Origin: Clostridia bacterium
GTDB lineage: Bacteria; Bacillota; Clostridia; UBA1381
Assembly (NCBI GenBank): GCA_017551095.1
Contig: JAFZMQ010000022.1
Span: 33,297-97,296 of the forward strand
DNA: 64,000 nucleotides
Reading direction: 5' to 3'
Shown: in pieces, positions 34,479 to 42,305 of the stretch
Layout of the letters: every line of letters starts with the position of its first letter
Numbering within the stretch: position 1 is the first letter of the stretch
The notes under the pieces: model-generated
What the model was told of the DNA's origin: nothing
The model's input: only the letters and a program-made list of their open reading frames with translations
Databases searched by the model: none
Position numbers and translations under genes: made by a program

Positions 34479-34508
34479 AAAAACACGGCTTTAAAACCGT
34501 GTTTTTTC
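34479..34508. terminator. Bidirectional terminator between Rrf2 and DtxR genes
   Basis: AAAAACACGG and CCGTGTTTTT arms with T-runs on both strands, at the junction of two convergent genes. Confidence 0.88.
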
Positions 34509-34876
34509 TATCTGAATTCTAAAAAGTGCTTTTTTATTGCTTTAAAAGTCTTTTCGCTTATATAATGCTCAATCCTACACGCATCTTCTGCGGCGGTTTT
34601 TGGGTCTACACCGAGGCTTTCAAACATCTTGGTAAGTGTATTGTGGCGGTCATAGACCTCTTCCGCCTTTTTCTTGCCTTTTTTTGTGAGGACTATGCCT
34701 TCACGATAATCTTCTTCGATATATCCGCCGTCTTTTAAAATTGTCATTGCACGGCTTACTGACGGCTTGGAATAGCCCATATATTCGCTTATATCTATTG
34801 AACGTACCGTTTCGCCTTTTTGCGAAAGAATAAGTATAGTTTCAAGATACATCTCTTTTGATTCTTCTACCGCCAT
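34508..34876 (-). CDS. DtxR/MntR-family metal-dependent transcriptional regulator
   Basis: A 122-residue regulator from the ATG at 34876 (GGAGG eight bases upstream; a TTG at 34891 is less likely). N-terminal winged helix: YLETILILSQKGETVRSIDI, then SEYMGYSKPSVSRAMTILKD, followed by the dimerisation and metal-binding part (KGKKKAEEVYDRHNTL, DPKTAAEDACRIEHYIS). It has the short form without an SH3-like domain, as in MntR and the clostridial Feo regulators. It is divergent from feoAAB, with three palindromic operators between, so it likely controls iron uptake. Confidence 0.92.
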   Translation of the reverse strand: MAVEESKEMYLETILILSQKGETVRSIDISEYMGYSKPSVSRAMTILKDGGYIEEDYREGIVLTKKGKKKAEEVYDRHNTLTKMFESLGVDPKTAAEDACRIEHYISEKTFKAIKKHFLEFR

Positions 34877-34959
34877 ATATTTCGCCTCCAATCACTTAAA
34901 ATGCATTTTATCATATTTCCCGAAAAAATGCAATAGCAAGAAATTTGCACAAAATATTA

Positions 34960-35074
34960 GTTAGCAGAAGCTAACCAACTGTGCAGTATAACGGAATTGC
35001 AAAAACCGACCTTAAAACTGTTGACAAGTTAGCAGCAGGTAACTATAATGTAATAGAAGTTAGCGTTGGCTAAC
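34960..35074. promoter_or_regulatory. Three palindromic operators between the DtxR-type regulator and feoA
   Basis: GTTAGC-N4-GCTAAC occurs perfectly at 34960-34975 and 35059-35074, and with one mismatch (GGTAAC) at 35028-35043. The sites resemble DtxR/IdeR-type boxes. The middle one exactly fills the spacer of the feo promoter and the last is just downstream of the -10, so metal-loaded repressor would block initiation. The first is nearest the divergent regulator gene. Confidence 0.8.
35021..35049 (+). promoter_or_regulatory. Promoter of the feo operon
   Basis: TTGACA (35021-35026) and TATAAT (35044-35049) with a 17-bp spacer; a perfect sigma-A consensus. Confidence 0.88.
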
Positions 35075-35100
35075 TAATTGATGTATGAGGAAGTGATTTT

Positions 35101-35313
35101 ATGATTCCTATAAGCTTTGCAGACATTGGGAAAGAATGTGTTATAAAGAAAATAGGCGGAAGTCCGGAAGTTAAGAAACATCTTGAAAATTTAGGCTTTG
35201 CCGTTGGCGGAAACGCCACTTTAATTACAGCTCTTGGCGGTAATGTAATTATTAAAGTTAAGGAATCACGGGTTGCTATTGACAGTGATATGGCAAATAA
35301 AATTCTAATATAG
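35101..35313 (+). CDS. feoA: FeoA domain protein (first copy)
   Basis: A 70-residue SH3-like protein that supports FeoB. It shows ISFADIGKECVIKKIGGSPE, then KKHLENLGFAVGGNATLITA, GGNVIIKVKESRVAIDSDMA. It is about 15% divergent in layout from the second copy, with LGFAVGG replacing the usual MGV/LGI.. turn. It starts a four-gene operon with a second feoA, feoB and a Cys-rich peptide. Confidence 0.92.
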   Translation: MIPISFADIGKECVIKKIGGSPEVKKHLENLGFAVGGNATLITALGGNVIIKVKESRVAIDSDMANKILI

Positions 35314-35328
35314 AAAGAGGGGGAAAAA

Positions 35329-35550
35329 ATGAGAACTTTAAAGGATGTAAAAGTCGGTGAAGAGGTGCAGGTGGTAAGGCTCACAGGTGAGGGAGCTGTA
35401 AAACGGCGTATTATGGATATGGGCGTCACAAAAGGCACTAAAATTTATGTAAGAAAAGTTGCACCTCTTGGTGACCCGATTGAAGTTAAAGTGCGTGGAT
35501 ATGAGCTTTCCATAAGAAAAGCCGACGCACAGATGATAGAAGTTGAATAA
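35329..35550 (+). CDS. feoA: FeoA domain protein (second copy)
   Basis: A 73-residue FeoA-type protein, closer to the family consensus: TLKDVKVGEEVQVVRLTGEG, VKRRIMDMGVTKGTKIYVRK, APLGDPIEVKVRGYELSIRK. Two tandem feoA genes before feoB are common in Clostridia. It follows the first copy by 15 bp, with AAAGAGGGGG as ribosome site, and lies 46 bp before feoB. Confidence 0.95.
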   Translation: MRTLKDVKVGEEVQVVRLTGEGAVKRRIMDMGVTKGTKIYVRKVAPLGDPIEVKVRGYELSIRKADAQMIEVE

Positions 35551-35596
35551 TTTTTTTAAGGATATTTTAGCCTTTGCTAACTAAGGAGGGTGAAAA

Positions 35597-38071
35597 ATGA
35601 GTATAAAAATCGCACTTGCGGGAAATCCAAATAGCGGAAAAACTACACTTTTTAATGCATTAACAGGCTCGAATCAGTTTGTCGGGAATTGGCCTGGGGT
35701 TACGGTTGAAAAAAAAGAGGGAAAACTGAAAAAACACACAGATGTTATAGTTACAGACCTACCCGGTATTTATTCGCTTTCTCCGTACACATTAGAAGAA
35801 GTAGTTGCGAGAAACTATTTGATTGACGAGAAGCCTGATGTCATACTGAATATTGTTGACGGAACCAATATCGAAAGAAATTTGTACTTAACAACACAGC
35901 TTATTGAGCTTGGAATACCTGTTGTAGTTGCCGTAAATATGATGGATATAGTAAAAAAGAACGGCGACAGGCTTGACACAAAGATGCTTGAAAAACGGCT
36001 CGGATGCAGGATAGTAGAAATCTCCGCATTAAAGGGAACGGGAGTTTTGGAGGCGGCAGAGGCGGCGATAAATGCTGCACAAAACGGAAAAACTATACCG
36101 CCTCATGCTTTTTCAGGCCCCGTTGAACACGCAATAGCACATATTGAAGAGGCAGTTTTACATAATATGCCGGAGGCGGCTCAAAGATGGTACGCGATAA
36201 AGGTTTTTGAGCGTGACGAAAAAATCATAAATAAACTGAAAATTGATAAAAATACTCTTTCGCATATTGAAGAGGATATAAAAATTGCCGAAACGGAGCT
36301 CGATGACGATGCAGAAAGCATAATAACAAACGAAAGATATGTGTATATTGCAGAAATAATAAAAACCTGCTATAATAAGAAAAATGCAGGAGAGCTTTCC
36401 TATTCGGATAAAATAGATAAAATTGTAACAAACAGATGGTTGGGACTTCCAATATTTGCGGTTATTATGTATCTTGTTTACTATATTTCTATGGTCGGAA
36501 TCGGTGCGAAATCAACCGATTGGGCGAATGACGGACTTTTCGGTGACGGCTGGTATCTTTTTGGTATCGGACGCGGTGCGTATGAAGAGGTATCAGAGGA
36601 ATATACAAATAACCTAAATGCCGTAAATGCATTTTATGAGCTTGATTTAGAGGCGGAAGATTTTGACGAAGAAACTGCAATTACCGAGATGCAGGGATTT
36701 GACGGCAATAAAACGGCAACTGTTGAAGTGGTTGATGAAGAAACTCTAAGCACCGAAGAAATGACGGTCTATTTTGACAAAGTCCCAGAAAATGCAGGTG
36801 ATGATGTAATTCCGGTTTCTTATCAAGATGCTGTAAAATACTTTGAGGAAAACGGCTTTTCAGAGCCTGACCCTGCCGATTATGGCGTCTGGATTAAGGG
36901 AATACCGATAGTTTTAGGCGAAGGTCTGGAAAAAGCGGGAGCGGAAGAATGGCTTTCAGGACTTATTTTAGACGGTATTGTTGCAGGTGTTGGAGCAGTT
37001 TTGGGCTTTGTTCCGCAAATGTTTGTCCTTTTCTTGCTTTTGGCGTTTTTAGAGGCTTGTGGATATATTGCCCGTATCGCATTTGTGCTTGACAGGATTT
37101 TCAGAAAATTCGGTTTATCGGGTAAATCCTTTATCCCGATGCTGATAGGCACAGGTTGCGGAGTGCCCGGAATTATGGCAAGTCGTACGATAGAGAATGA
37201 GCGTGACCGCCGTATGACGATTATGACGACGACCTTTATCCCGTGCGGTGCGAAAATCCCGTTTATCTCAATGATTGCAGGTGCAATTTTCGGAGGCTCG
37301 GCGTGGGTTGCGACTTCTGCATACTTTATCGGTATGGCGGCAATAGTAATATCGGGAATAATGCTTAAAAAGACGAAAATGTTTGCAGGAAATTCTGCAC
37401 CGTTTGTTATGGAACTTCCCGCATACCACCTGCCGACGCTGTCAAATGTTCTAAGGTCAATGTGGGAGCGTGGCTGGTCCTTTATCAAAAAAGCAGGAAC
37501 GATTATTTTACTCTCGACGATTCTCGTATGGTTTACAAGCTTTTTCGGTTTTGCAGAAGACGGATTCAGAATGCTTTCGGAAGATGAGCTGGATTTATCA
37601 ATTCTTGCAAGAATAGGAAGCATAATAGCACCGCTTTTTGCTCCTGTCGGCTTTGGAACTTGGGAGGCGACAGTTGCTTCCATAACAGGACTTGTCGCAA
37701 AGGAAAATATAGTTGGCACAATGGGTATCCTCTATGGCGGAAACGGAAATGCGTACCAGGGAATTGCTTCGGCATTTACAAGTATTACAGGATTTTCCTT
37801 CTTGGTATTTAATCTTTTATGTGCACCGTGTTTTGCAGCAATAGGTGCAATAAAGCGTGAAATGAACAGCGGAAAATGGACTTGGTTTGCGATTTTATAT
37901 CAATGCGGATTTGCATATGCAATATCGCTTATGATTAACCAATTCGGAATGGCAATTGAGGGAAATATAAATGTTTTTGGATTTATTGTTGCAATTTTGG
38001 TGCTTTGTGCTATGATATATATGCTGTTTTTCAAAAAGTATAAGGAGGCAACGACCTTAGAGGAGGCGTAA
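35597..38071 (+). CDS. feoB: Ferrous iron transporter FeoB
   Basis: An 824-residue Fe(II) transporter. The N-terminal G domain has LAGNPNSGKTTLFNALTG (G1), DLPGIYSLSPY (G3) and NMMDI (G4). It is followed by the helical GDI domain and a membrane domain with two Gate regions (GTGCGVPGIMASRTIENERD; IPCGAKIPFISM; ICLCAPC-like NLLCAPCFAAIG). Between the first membrane helix and GIPIVLGEGLEKAGAEEWL, residues ~311-437 form an acidic insertion of about 110 residues (YEEVSEEYTNN... DEETLSTEEM) that many FeoB proteins lack. It is regulated with feoA by the operators upstream. Confidence 0.96.
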   Translation: MSIKIALAGNPNSGKTTLFNALTGSNQFVGNWPGVTVEKKEGKLKKHTDVIVTDLPGIYSLSPYTLEEVVARNYLIDEKPDVILNIVDGTNIERNLYLTTQLIELGIPVVVAVNMMDIVKKNGDRLDTKMLEKRLGCRIVEISALKGTGVLEAAEAAINAAQNGKTIPPHAFSGPVEHAIAHIEEAVLHNMPEAAQRWYAIKVFERDEKIINKLKIDKNTLSHIEEDIKIAETELDDDAESIITNERYVYIAEIIKTCYNKKNAGELSYSDKIDKIVTNRWLGLPIFAVIMYLVYYISMVGIGAKSTDWANDGLFGDGWYLFGIGRGAYEEVSEEYTNNLNAVNAFYELDLEAEDFDEETAITEMQGFDGNKTATVEVVDEETLSTEEMTVYFDKVPENAGDDVIPVSYQDAVKYFEENGFSEPDPADYGVWIKGIPIVLGEGLEKAGAEEWLSGLILDGIVAGVGAVLGFVPQMFVLFLLLAFLEACGYIARIAFVLDRIFRKFGLSGKSFIPMLIGTGCGVPGIMASRTIENERDRRMTIMTTTFIPCGAKIPFISMIAGAIFGGSAWVATSAYFIGMAAIVISGIMLKKTKMFAGNSAPFVMELPAYHLPTLSNVLRSMWERGWSFIKKAGTIILLSTILVWFTSFFGFAEDGFRMLSEDELDLSILARIGSIIAPLFAPVGFGTWEATVASITGLVAKENIVGTMGILYGGNGNAYQGIASAFTSITGFSFLVFNLLCAPCFAAIGAIKREMNSGKWTWFAILYQCGFAYAISLMINQFGMAIEGNINVFGFIVAILVLCAMIYMLFFKKYKEATTLEEA

Positions 38072-38211
38072 AGCCTGAATAAATTTCCGTATCTTGCACG
38101 ATTAGCCTCGCTTATGTATACAAAGTACACGGCGTTCGGCTTCTCGCACAATCTATAAAAATTTCTTTCAGACTTGGGTTTTGTACTTTAATGGGAAGGA
38201 TGGTTATAAAT

Positions 38212-38361
38212 ATGGCAACTGTAATTATAAGCCTTTTACTTGCCGCAATAGTGGCAGGTATAATCATAAAAATGATAAAGAATAAAAAAGCAGGAAAATC
38301 TTCCTGCGGCTGTGGCTGCTCCGGCTGTCCCATGAGCAGTGAGTGCAACAAAAAACCATAA
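38212..38361 (+). CDS. FeoB-associated Cys-rich membrane peptide
   Basis: A 49-residue peptide: one membrane helix (ATVIISLLLAAIVAGIIIKM), a basic stretch, then a cysteine-rich tail (SSCGCGCSGCPMSSEC) with six cysteines. This architecture and its position after feoB match the FeoB-associated Cys-rich membrane protein family (PF12669). It may bind iron or an Fe-S cluster at the exit of the transporter. ATG 38212 is preferred; in-frame ATGs at 38191 and 38200 also exist, with AAGGATGG between them. Confidence 0.88.
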   Translation: MATVIISLLLAAIVAGIIIKMIKNKKAGKSSCGCGCSGCPMSSECNKKP

Positions 38362-38388
38362 AAAAACGGTGCGAAAGCACCGTTTTTT
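38361..38388 (+). terminator. Terminator of the feo operon
   Basis: AAAAAACGGTGC and GCACCGTTTTTT arms around GAAA. The T-run continues into repeat copy 2. Confidence 0.9.
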
Positions 38389-38491
38389 ATTATGCAGGAA
38401 ATTACAACATTTTGTTGTAATGACGAAATAACAAAACAGCTACCTTGTACCCACGTCCGCAGACGGAGCTTCTATCAGAAGCTTTTTTATG
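38383..38491. repeat. Dispersed structured repeat, copy 2
   Basis: The 96 bp at 38396-38491 are identical to 9761-9856, and the upstream TTTTTTATTATG is shared with one mismatch. As in copy 1, it lies between convergent genes, right after a terminator T-run. Here its right end supplies the stop codon of pspC on the minus strand. The three internal palindromes are unchanged. Confidence 0.9.
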
Positions 38492-38669
38492 ATCTTGACG
38501 GAAGTATTAAAGCTGCGATCAGATATGCCAAAAGTCCTGTGCCAAGGCACAAAATTGATACTGCCCAAATAAGTCTTATTACAGTAGAGTCAATATCAAA
38601 ATACTCGGCAATTCCGCCGCATACGCCGAAAATCTTTTTGTCCGTGTCCGATTTATAAAGCTTTTTCAT
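38487..38669 (-). CDS. PspC-domain small membrane protein
   Basis: Sixty residues from ATG 38669 (AGGAG nine bases upstream; an ATG three codons earlier is too close to it). It shows [34 protein letters not shown] and a C-terminal membrane segment ([19 protein letters not shown]). It is a minimal PspC domain of the envelope-stress family. The last codons and stop lie in the dispersed repeat, so the C-terminus may have been altered by repeat insertion. Confidence 0.9.
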   Translation of the reverse strand: MKKLYKSDTDKKIFGVCGGIAEYFDIDSTVIRLIWAVSILCLGTGLLAYLIAALILPSRS

Positions 38670-38813
38670 ATAACTCATCTCCTAACAAGGATATTATATC
38701 ACAAATCGCACAAAAAACAAGATAAAAAATGAAGTATTTGGAATGATTGATTTTTTGTGTTATTTATTATATAATAATGGCATAAATCAAAACTTGATAA
38801 GGACGAAAATGTT

Positions 38814-39128
38814 ATGAAAAAAGTGAAAATTACGGTTATGAAAATGGCTTGTTACAATGATTTAATTGAAAAATTTGAAAATCCGATAGAACACGCCTGC
38901 GATATGAAAATCGGTCAGGAATTTATCGCAAACGGGTGGCAAAAACCCGACGGATTTTGCGATAGTGCATGGGACAGCATTTCGCCGTTTGTTATGGCAC
39001 TGTCACACGGTGCGGAAGACTTCTATGACGGGTGGATGAAAAATAAAAAATCGGCAATGATTTCCTGTAATGACGGCTTTCGCCCCGTGAGTTTTCTTTT
39101 AGAAACAATGGAAGAAGACGCAGAATAA
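38814..39128 (+). CDS. TIGR04076-family protein
   Basis: A 104-residue protein with KKVKITVMKMACYNDLIEKF, a conserved Cys in HACDMKIGQEF, PDGFCDSAWDSISPFVMALS and SCNDGFRPVSFLLE. These match the TIGR04076 outline (K.KITV....C; GQEF; P.GFC..AW..I; C.DG.RPV.F). The function is unknown; conserved cysteines suggest metal or redox chemistry. It is monocistronic, bracketed by terminators. Confidence 0.85.
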   Translation: MKKVKITVMKMACYNDLIEKFENPIEHACDMKIGQEFIANGWQKPDGFCDSAWDSISPFVMALSHGAEDFYDGWMKNKKSAMISCNDGFRPVSFLLETMEEDAE

Positions 39129-39156
39129 AAAAGACAACCCTTGTGGTTGTCTTTTA
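39128..39156. terminator. Bidirectional terminator between TIGR04076 gene and rpsI
   Basis: AAAGACAACC and GGTTGTCTTT arms with A- and T-runs on the two sides, at the junction of convergent genes. Confidence 0.8.
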
Positions 39157-39178
39157 ATATACCAGACCTATTTGTTTT

Positions 39179-39574
39179 TTATCTCTTGCTGAACTGCGGA
39201 GCTCTTCTTGCAGCCTTTAAGCCGTACTTCTTTCTTTCCTTCATACGAGAGTCTCTGGTTAAGTAACCTGCCTGTTTTAATGCCTGTCTGTATTCGTCAG
39301 AATCAACTTCCAAAAGTGCTCTTGAAATACCGTGACGGATAGCACCTGCCTGACCTGTAAATCCGCCGCCTTCAACCGTTGCAACAACATCAAATTTAGC
39401 AACAGTGTTGGTAAGTACCAACGGCTGACGAACGATAACTTTTAAAGTATCAAGACCGAAATAGTCGTCAATATCTCTTTTATTGATTGTTATATTACCT
39501 TTACCCGGAATCAGTCTGACTCTTGCGATAGACGATTTTCTTCTTCCGGTTCCGTAGAACTGTTCTTTTGCCAT
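39179..39574 (-). CDS. rpsI: 30S ribosomal protein S9
   Basis: 131 residues: [40 protein letters not shown], and the C-terminal tail [20 protein letters not shown] that reaches the P-site tRNA. It lies 14 bp downstream of rplM, the standard rplM-rpsI operon, and ends near a bidirectional terminator. Confidence 0.98.
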   Translation of the reverse strand: MAKEQFYGTGRRKSSIARVRLIPGKGNITINKRDIDDYFGLDTLKVIVRQPLVLTNTVAKFDVVATVEGGGFTGQAGAIRHGISRALLEVDSDEYRQALKQAGYLTRDSRMKERKKYGLKAARRAPQFSKR

Positions 39575-39588
39575 CTTAAAAATCCTCC

Positions 39589-40026
39589 TTACTTAATTTC
39601 CTGAGTCCAAGCTTCAGGCTTTTGTGCGGCATTATCATGCTCAGCTCCCTTATAAACACGAAGACGTGTTAAAGCTTTTCTGCCGATTGTGTTGTTGGGG
39701 AGCATACCTTTTACGGCATACATCATAGCCTTTTCAGGATTCTTTTCCATAAGCTCGTCATAGTGGATTTCCTTGATACCGCCTACCCAGCCTGTGTGGT
39801 AGTAACGGATTTTCTGATTCAGCTTGTTGCCTGTTAAAACTGCGTCCTTTGCGTTAATGATAATAACATGGTCGCCGCAGTCAACATGCGGTGTGAATGT
39901 AGGCAAATGTTTGCCTCTTAAAATACTTGCAGCTGCCTGTGCCACTCTTCCCAAGGGCTTATTTGCTGCATCAATGATATACCATTTTCTCTTGATCTCT
40001 TCGGGTTTTGCCATATAGCTACTCAT
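39589..40026 (-). CDS. rplM: 50S ribosomal protein L13
   Basis: 145 residues: [60 protein letters not shown], and [20 protein letters not shown] near the C-terminus. ATG 40026 follows AAGGAGGTAAAAATCA. It heads the rplM-rpsI operon behind a promoter and a structured leader that may be its autoregulatory site. Confidence 0.98.
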   Translation of the reverse strand: MSSYMAKPEEIKRKWYIIDAANKPLGRVAQAAASILRGKHLPTFTPHVDCGDHVIIINAKDAVLTGNKLNQKIRYYHTGWVGGIKEIHYDELMEKNPEKAMMYAVKGMLPNNTIGRKALTRLRVYKGAEHDNAAQKPEAWTQEIK

Positions 40027-40123
40027 TGATTTTTACCTCCTTAATAAAACGGTTAAAACTTAACGCTTACCACCAAGATAAGCCAACGCTGAGTATTCTA
40101 CTACATATATAAATCAAAGTCAA
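40027..40123 (-). promoter_or_regulatory. Promoter and leader of rplM-rpsI
   Basis: On the minus strand, TTGACT (40118-40123) and TAGAAT (40095-40100) are 17 bp apart. The ~65-nt leader contains a GCTTA...TAAGC stem around TCTTGGTGG. L13 leaders are known in Firmicutes, but I cannot confirm a family match. Confidence 0.7.
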
Positions 40124-40201
40124 TATTTTTTTGGAAAAAAATTTAATTGTAAATAATTTTCTTTAAAAATCTCTTGTTTTCTTTAAATTTCTTTCATTTT
40201 C

Positions 40202-40861
40202 TCACTTTTCATTTTGAATTATTTTCAAAATATCCAAAGGCCTATCTACAATAAAATCCGCACCGCACCTTAAAAATTCCGCTTTATCTCTGAATCCCCA
40301 AAGTACGCCGCAGGTTTTCATTTTCGCATTTTTTCCCGTCTCAATATCCACATTAGTATCACCGACAAAAAGCGTTTCACTCGGCAAAATACCAAAATCA
40401 CGGCAAATTTTTAAAGCCGTATCAGGCTCGGGCTTAGACCGTACATTATTGACAGCACCCTGAACAAAGTCAAAACTGTCGCCGAAAAAGATTTTTATTG
40501 CGTCCTGCGTCACATTATCAGGCTTGTTTGAAAGGACCGCAATTTTTATGCCCATAGCTTTGAGTTTTTCCAATAGATTTGGAATATCGGGAAAGGGTTT
40601 TGTTTTAAAATTTGGTGCTTTTTCGTATTCAAAATCGTATAATTTGCTCACCTTTTCATAGTTTTCGGGCGTATCCGCTCCCAAAAAATCAAGCATACGG
40701 TGAACAAGTATTATCCGACCGTCACCGGCAAAATAGTTGTAATGCTCATCGCTAATAACAGGAAAACCGCACTTTTTAAGTGCGTTATTTCCGAAATACG
40801 CAATAGCGGAAAGCGTGTCCAAAACAGTTCCGTCTAAGTCAAAAATGCATAGTTTTATCAT
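40202..40861 (-). CDS. HAD-superfamily phosphatase (phosphoglycolate phosphatase-like)
   Basis: A 219-residue HAD hydrolase with all four motifs: FDLDGTVLDTLSAIAYFG (motif I, Asp nucleophile), AVLSNKPDNVTQ (motif II), KPEPDTALKICRDF (motif III Lys) and LFVGDTNVDIETGKNAKM (motif IV). A helical cap domain between motifs I and II fits the Gph/PpaX group, so small phosphosugars or phosphoglycolate are likely substrates. It is divergent from nadK. Confidence 0.88.
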   Translation of the reverse strand: MIKLCIFDLDGTVLDTLSAIAYFGNNALKKCGFPVISDEHYNYFAGDGRIILVHRMLDFLGADTPENYEKVSKLYDFEYEKAPNFKTKPFPDIPNLLEKLKAMGIKIAVLSNKPDNVTQDAIKIFFGDSFDFVQGAVNNVRSKPEPDTALKICRDFGILPSETLFVGDTNVDIETGKNAKMKTCGVLWGFRDKAEFLRCGADFIVDRPLDILKIIQNEK

Positions 40862-40940
40862 ATAATTACCCCAAAAAATATAAGATTCACGGCTATTTTA
40901 GCAAAAAAAATGCTGATTGTCAAAAAAAACGGCAAAATAC

Positions 40941-40969
40941 TTGCAATTTTAAGATTGCCAATGTATAAT
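40941..40969 (+). promoter_or_regulatory. Promoter of the nadK-argR-recN operon
   Basis: TTGCAA (40941-40946) and TATAAT (40964-40969) with a 17-bp spacer. Its position excludes the upstream frame opening at 40910 and supports the nadK start at 41000. Confidence 0.75.
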
Positions 40970-40999
40970 GTGTATAAATATACAAAAATGGTGGAGAAA

Positions 41000-41833
41000 A
41001 TGAAAAAAATACTGATAATTCCAAACAGAGCAAAGGACAAGGATTATAAATACACAAAAGAGCTTTTTGATATACTTGACGGAAAAGCTCATATTGTTAT
41101 GCCTGAATCTGATGAAAAATCGGGACTTAATGCCGAGTTCAAAGGCAACGGCTTGTATGACGGCGTTGATACGGTAATCATTTTGGGCGGTGACGGCACA
41201 ATGTTACAGGCAGCAGAGCCGTGCGGAAAAAGGGGAATAGCGGTTATGGGCATAAATCTTGGCAAGGTCGGGTTTATGACGGAAGTCGAAACGGAGTATA
41301 TGAGCTGGGCGTGTGATAAACTTCTTTCTGATGATTTTGAAATCGAAAAGCGGATGATGATGGAAATTTCGGTAGAGGAAAAAAGCGGAAAAACGCAGAA
41401 TTTCCTTGCTTTAAATGACGCAGTAATAGCAAAACCGAGTGCGGAAATGATTTTGGTAGAGCTTAGTGCAAACGGGGAAAAGGTAAGCGAGTATATTTCC
41501 GACGGACTCATCATTTCAACGCCGACAGGCTCTACGGGCTATTCGCTTTCGGCAGGAGGTCCTGTTGCAGATCCGCAAATGGAGCTATTTATAGCAACGC
41601 CGATATGTGCACATATGCTTTCGGCAAGACCGATGCTTTTGTCAGCGGAGAAAACCATAAATGTGTCACTTGCTGACGGTGGTGACGAAACGGCAACGGT
41701 CACGGTTGACGGCGAGGATAAATGTGTAATCAAAAAGGGCGATAAGGTGACGGTTCGGCGTTCAGAATATACTTTTAAAATTATAAAGCTTGGCAGACAA
41801 TCATTTTATTATACAATGATGGCAAAACTGTAA
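41000..41833 (+). CDS. nadK: NAD kinase
   Basis: 277 residues from ATG 41000 (MKKILIIPNRAKD), with GGAG just upstream. It phosphorylates NAD to NADP. The signature GGDGTMLQAAEPC, the substrate-binding LNDAVIAKP and the glycine-rich STPTGSTGYSLSAGGP are present. It is followed 13 bp later by argR, then recN, the usual nadK-argR-recN order of Firmicutes. Confidence 0.95.
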   Translation: MKKILIIPNRAKDKDYKYTKELFDILDGKAHIVMPESDEKSGLNAEFKGNGLYDGVDTVIILGGDGTMLQAAEPCGKRGIAVMGINLGKVGFMTEVETEYMSWACDKLLSDDFEIEKRMMMEISVEEKSGKTQNFLALNDAVIAKPSAEMILVELSANGEKVSEYISDGLIISTPTGSTGYSLSAGGPVADPQMELFIATPICAHMLSARPMLLSAEKTINVSLADGGDETATVTVDGEDKCVIKKGDKVTVRRSEYTFKIIKLGRQSFYYTMMAKL

Positions 41834-41846
41834 AGGAAAAATTGAT

Positions 41847-42302
41847 ATGAAACAGAAAAGACAACAACAAATTTTAAAAATAATATCCGAAAGGGACATA
41901 AAAACTCAGGAGGGGCTTACCGATGCTTTAAAATCGGCAGGTTTTGCGGTAACTCAGGCAACAGTTTCAAGGGATATAAAGGAATTGGGGCTTATAAAGC
42001 TCTCGCTTTCGGACGGAACATATAAATATTCAATCACAAAAGAAGAGAAAAAGGATAACAATGAGCATCTAAGCATATTTTCAAAGTCGATTGTGAGCAT
42101 AAAATATGCTATGCACACTATTGTTGTAAAAACCTATTCAGGTATGGCAAATGCAGTTGCGGCAACGCTTGACACGGTGTTAAAGCACGAAGTTTTAGGC
42201 ACAATTGCGGGTGATGATACAATTTTAATCATACTTGAATCTGCCGAACAGGCGGAAAAGATGGCGGAAAAGCTTTTGAGGCTTTTTAATCGGAAGGAAT
42301 AG
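41847..42302 (+). CDS. argR: Arginine repressor ArgR/AhrC
   Basis: 151 residues: an N-terminal winged helix (KRQQQILKIISERDIKTQEG, TQATVSRDIKELGLIKL) and a C-terminal hexamerisation and arginine-binding domain (VVKTYSGMANAVAATLD, LGTIAGDDTILII). It represses arginine biosynthesis and activates catabolism. No arginine genes are in the window; its place between nadK and recN is conserved. Confidence 0.96.
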   Translation: MKQKRQQQILKIISERDIKTQEGLTDALKSAGFAVTQATVSRDIKELGLIKLSLSDGTYKYSITKEEKKDNNEHLSIFSKSIVSIKYAMHTIVVKTYSGMANAVAATLDTVLKHEVLGTIAGDDTILIILESAEQAEKMAEKLLRLFNRKE

Positions 42303-42305
42303 AGT

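Noticed and set aside
36880..37719. A 279-residue minus-strand frame opposite feoB.
   Set aside because: It lies wholly over the membrane part of feoB, has low-complexity composition and no ribosome site or homology I recognise.
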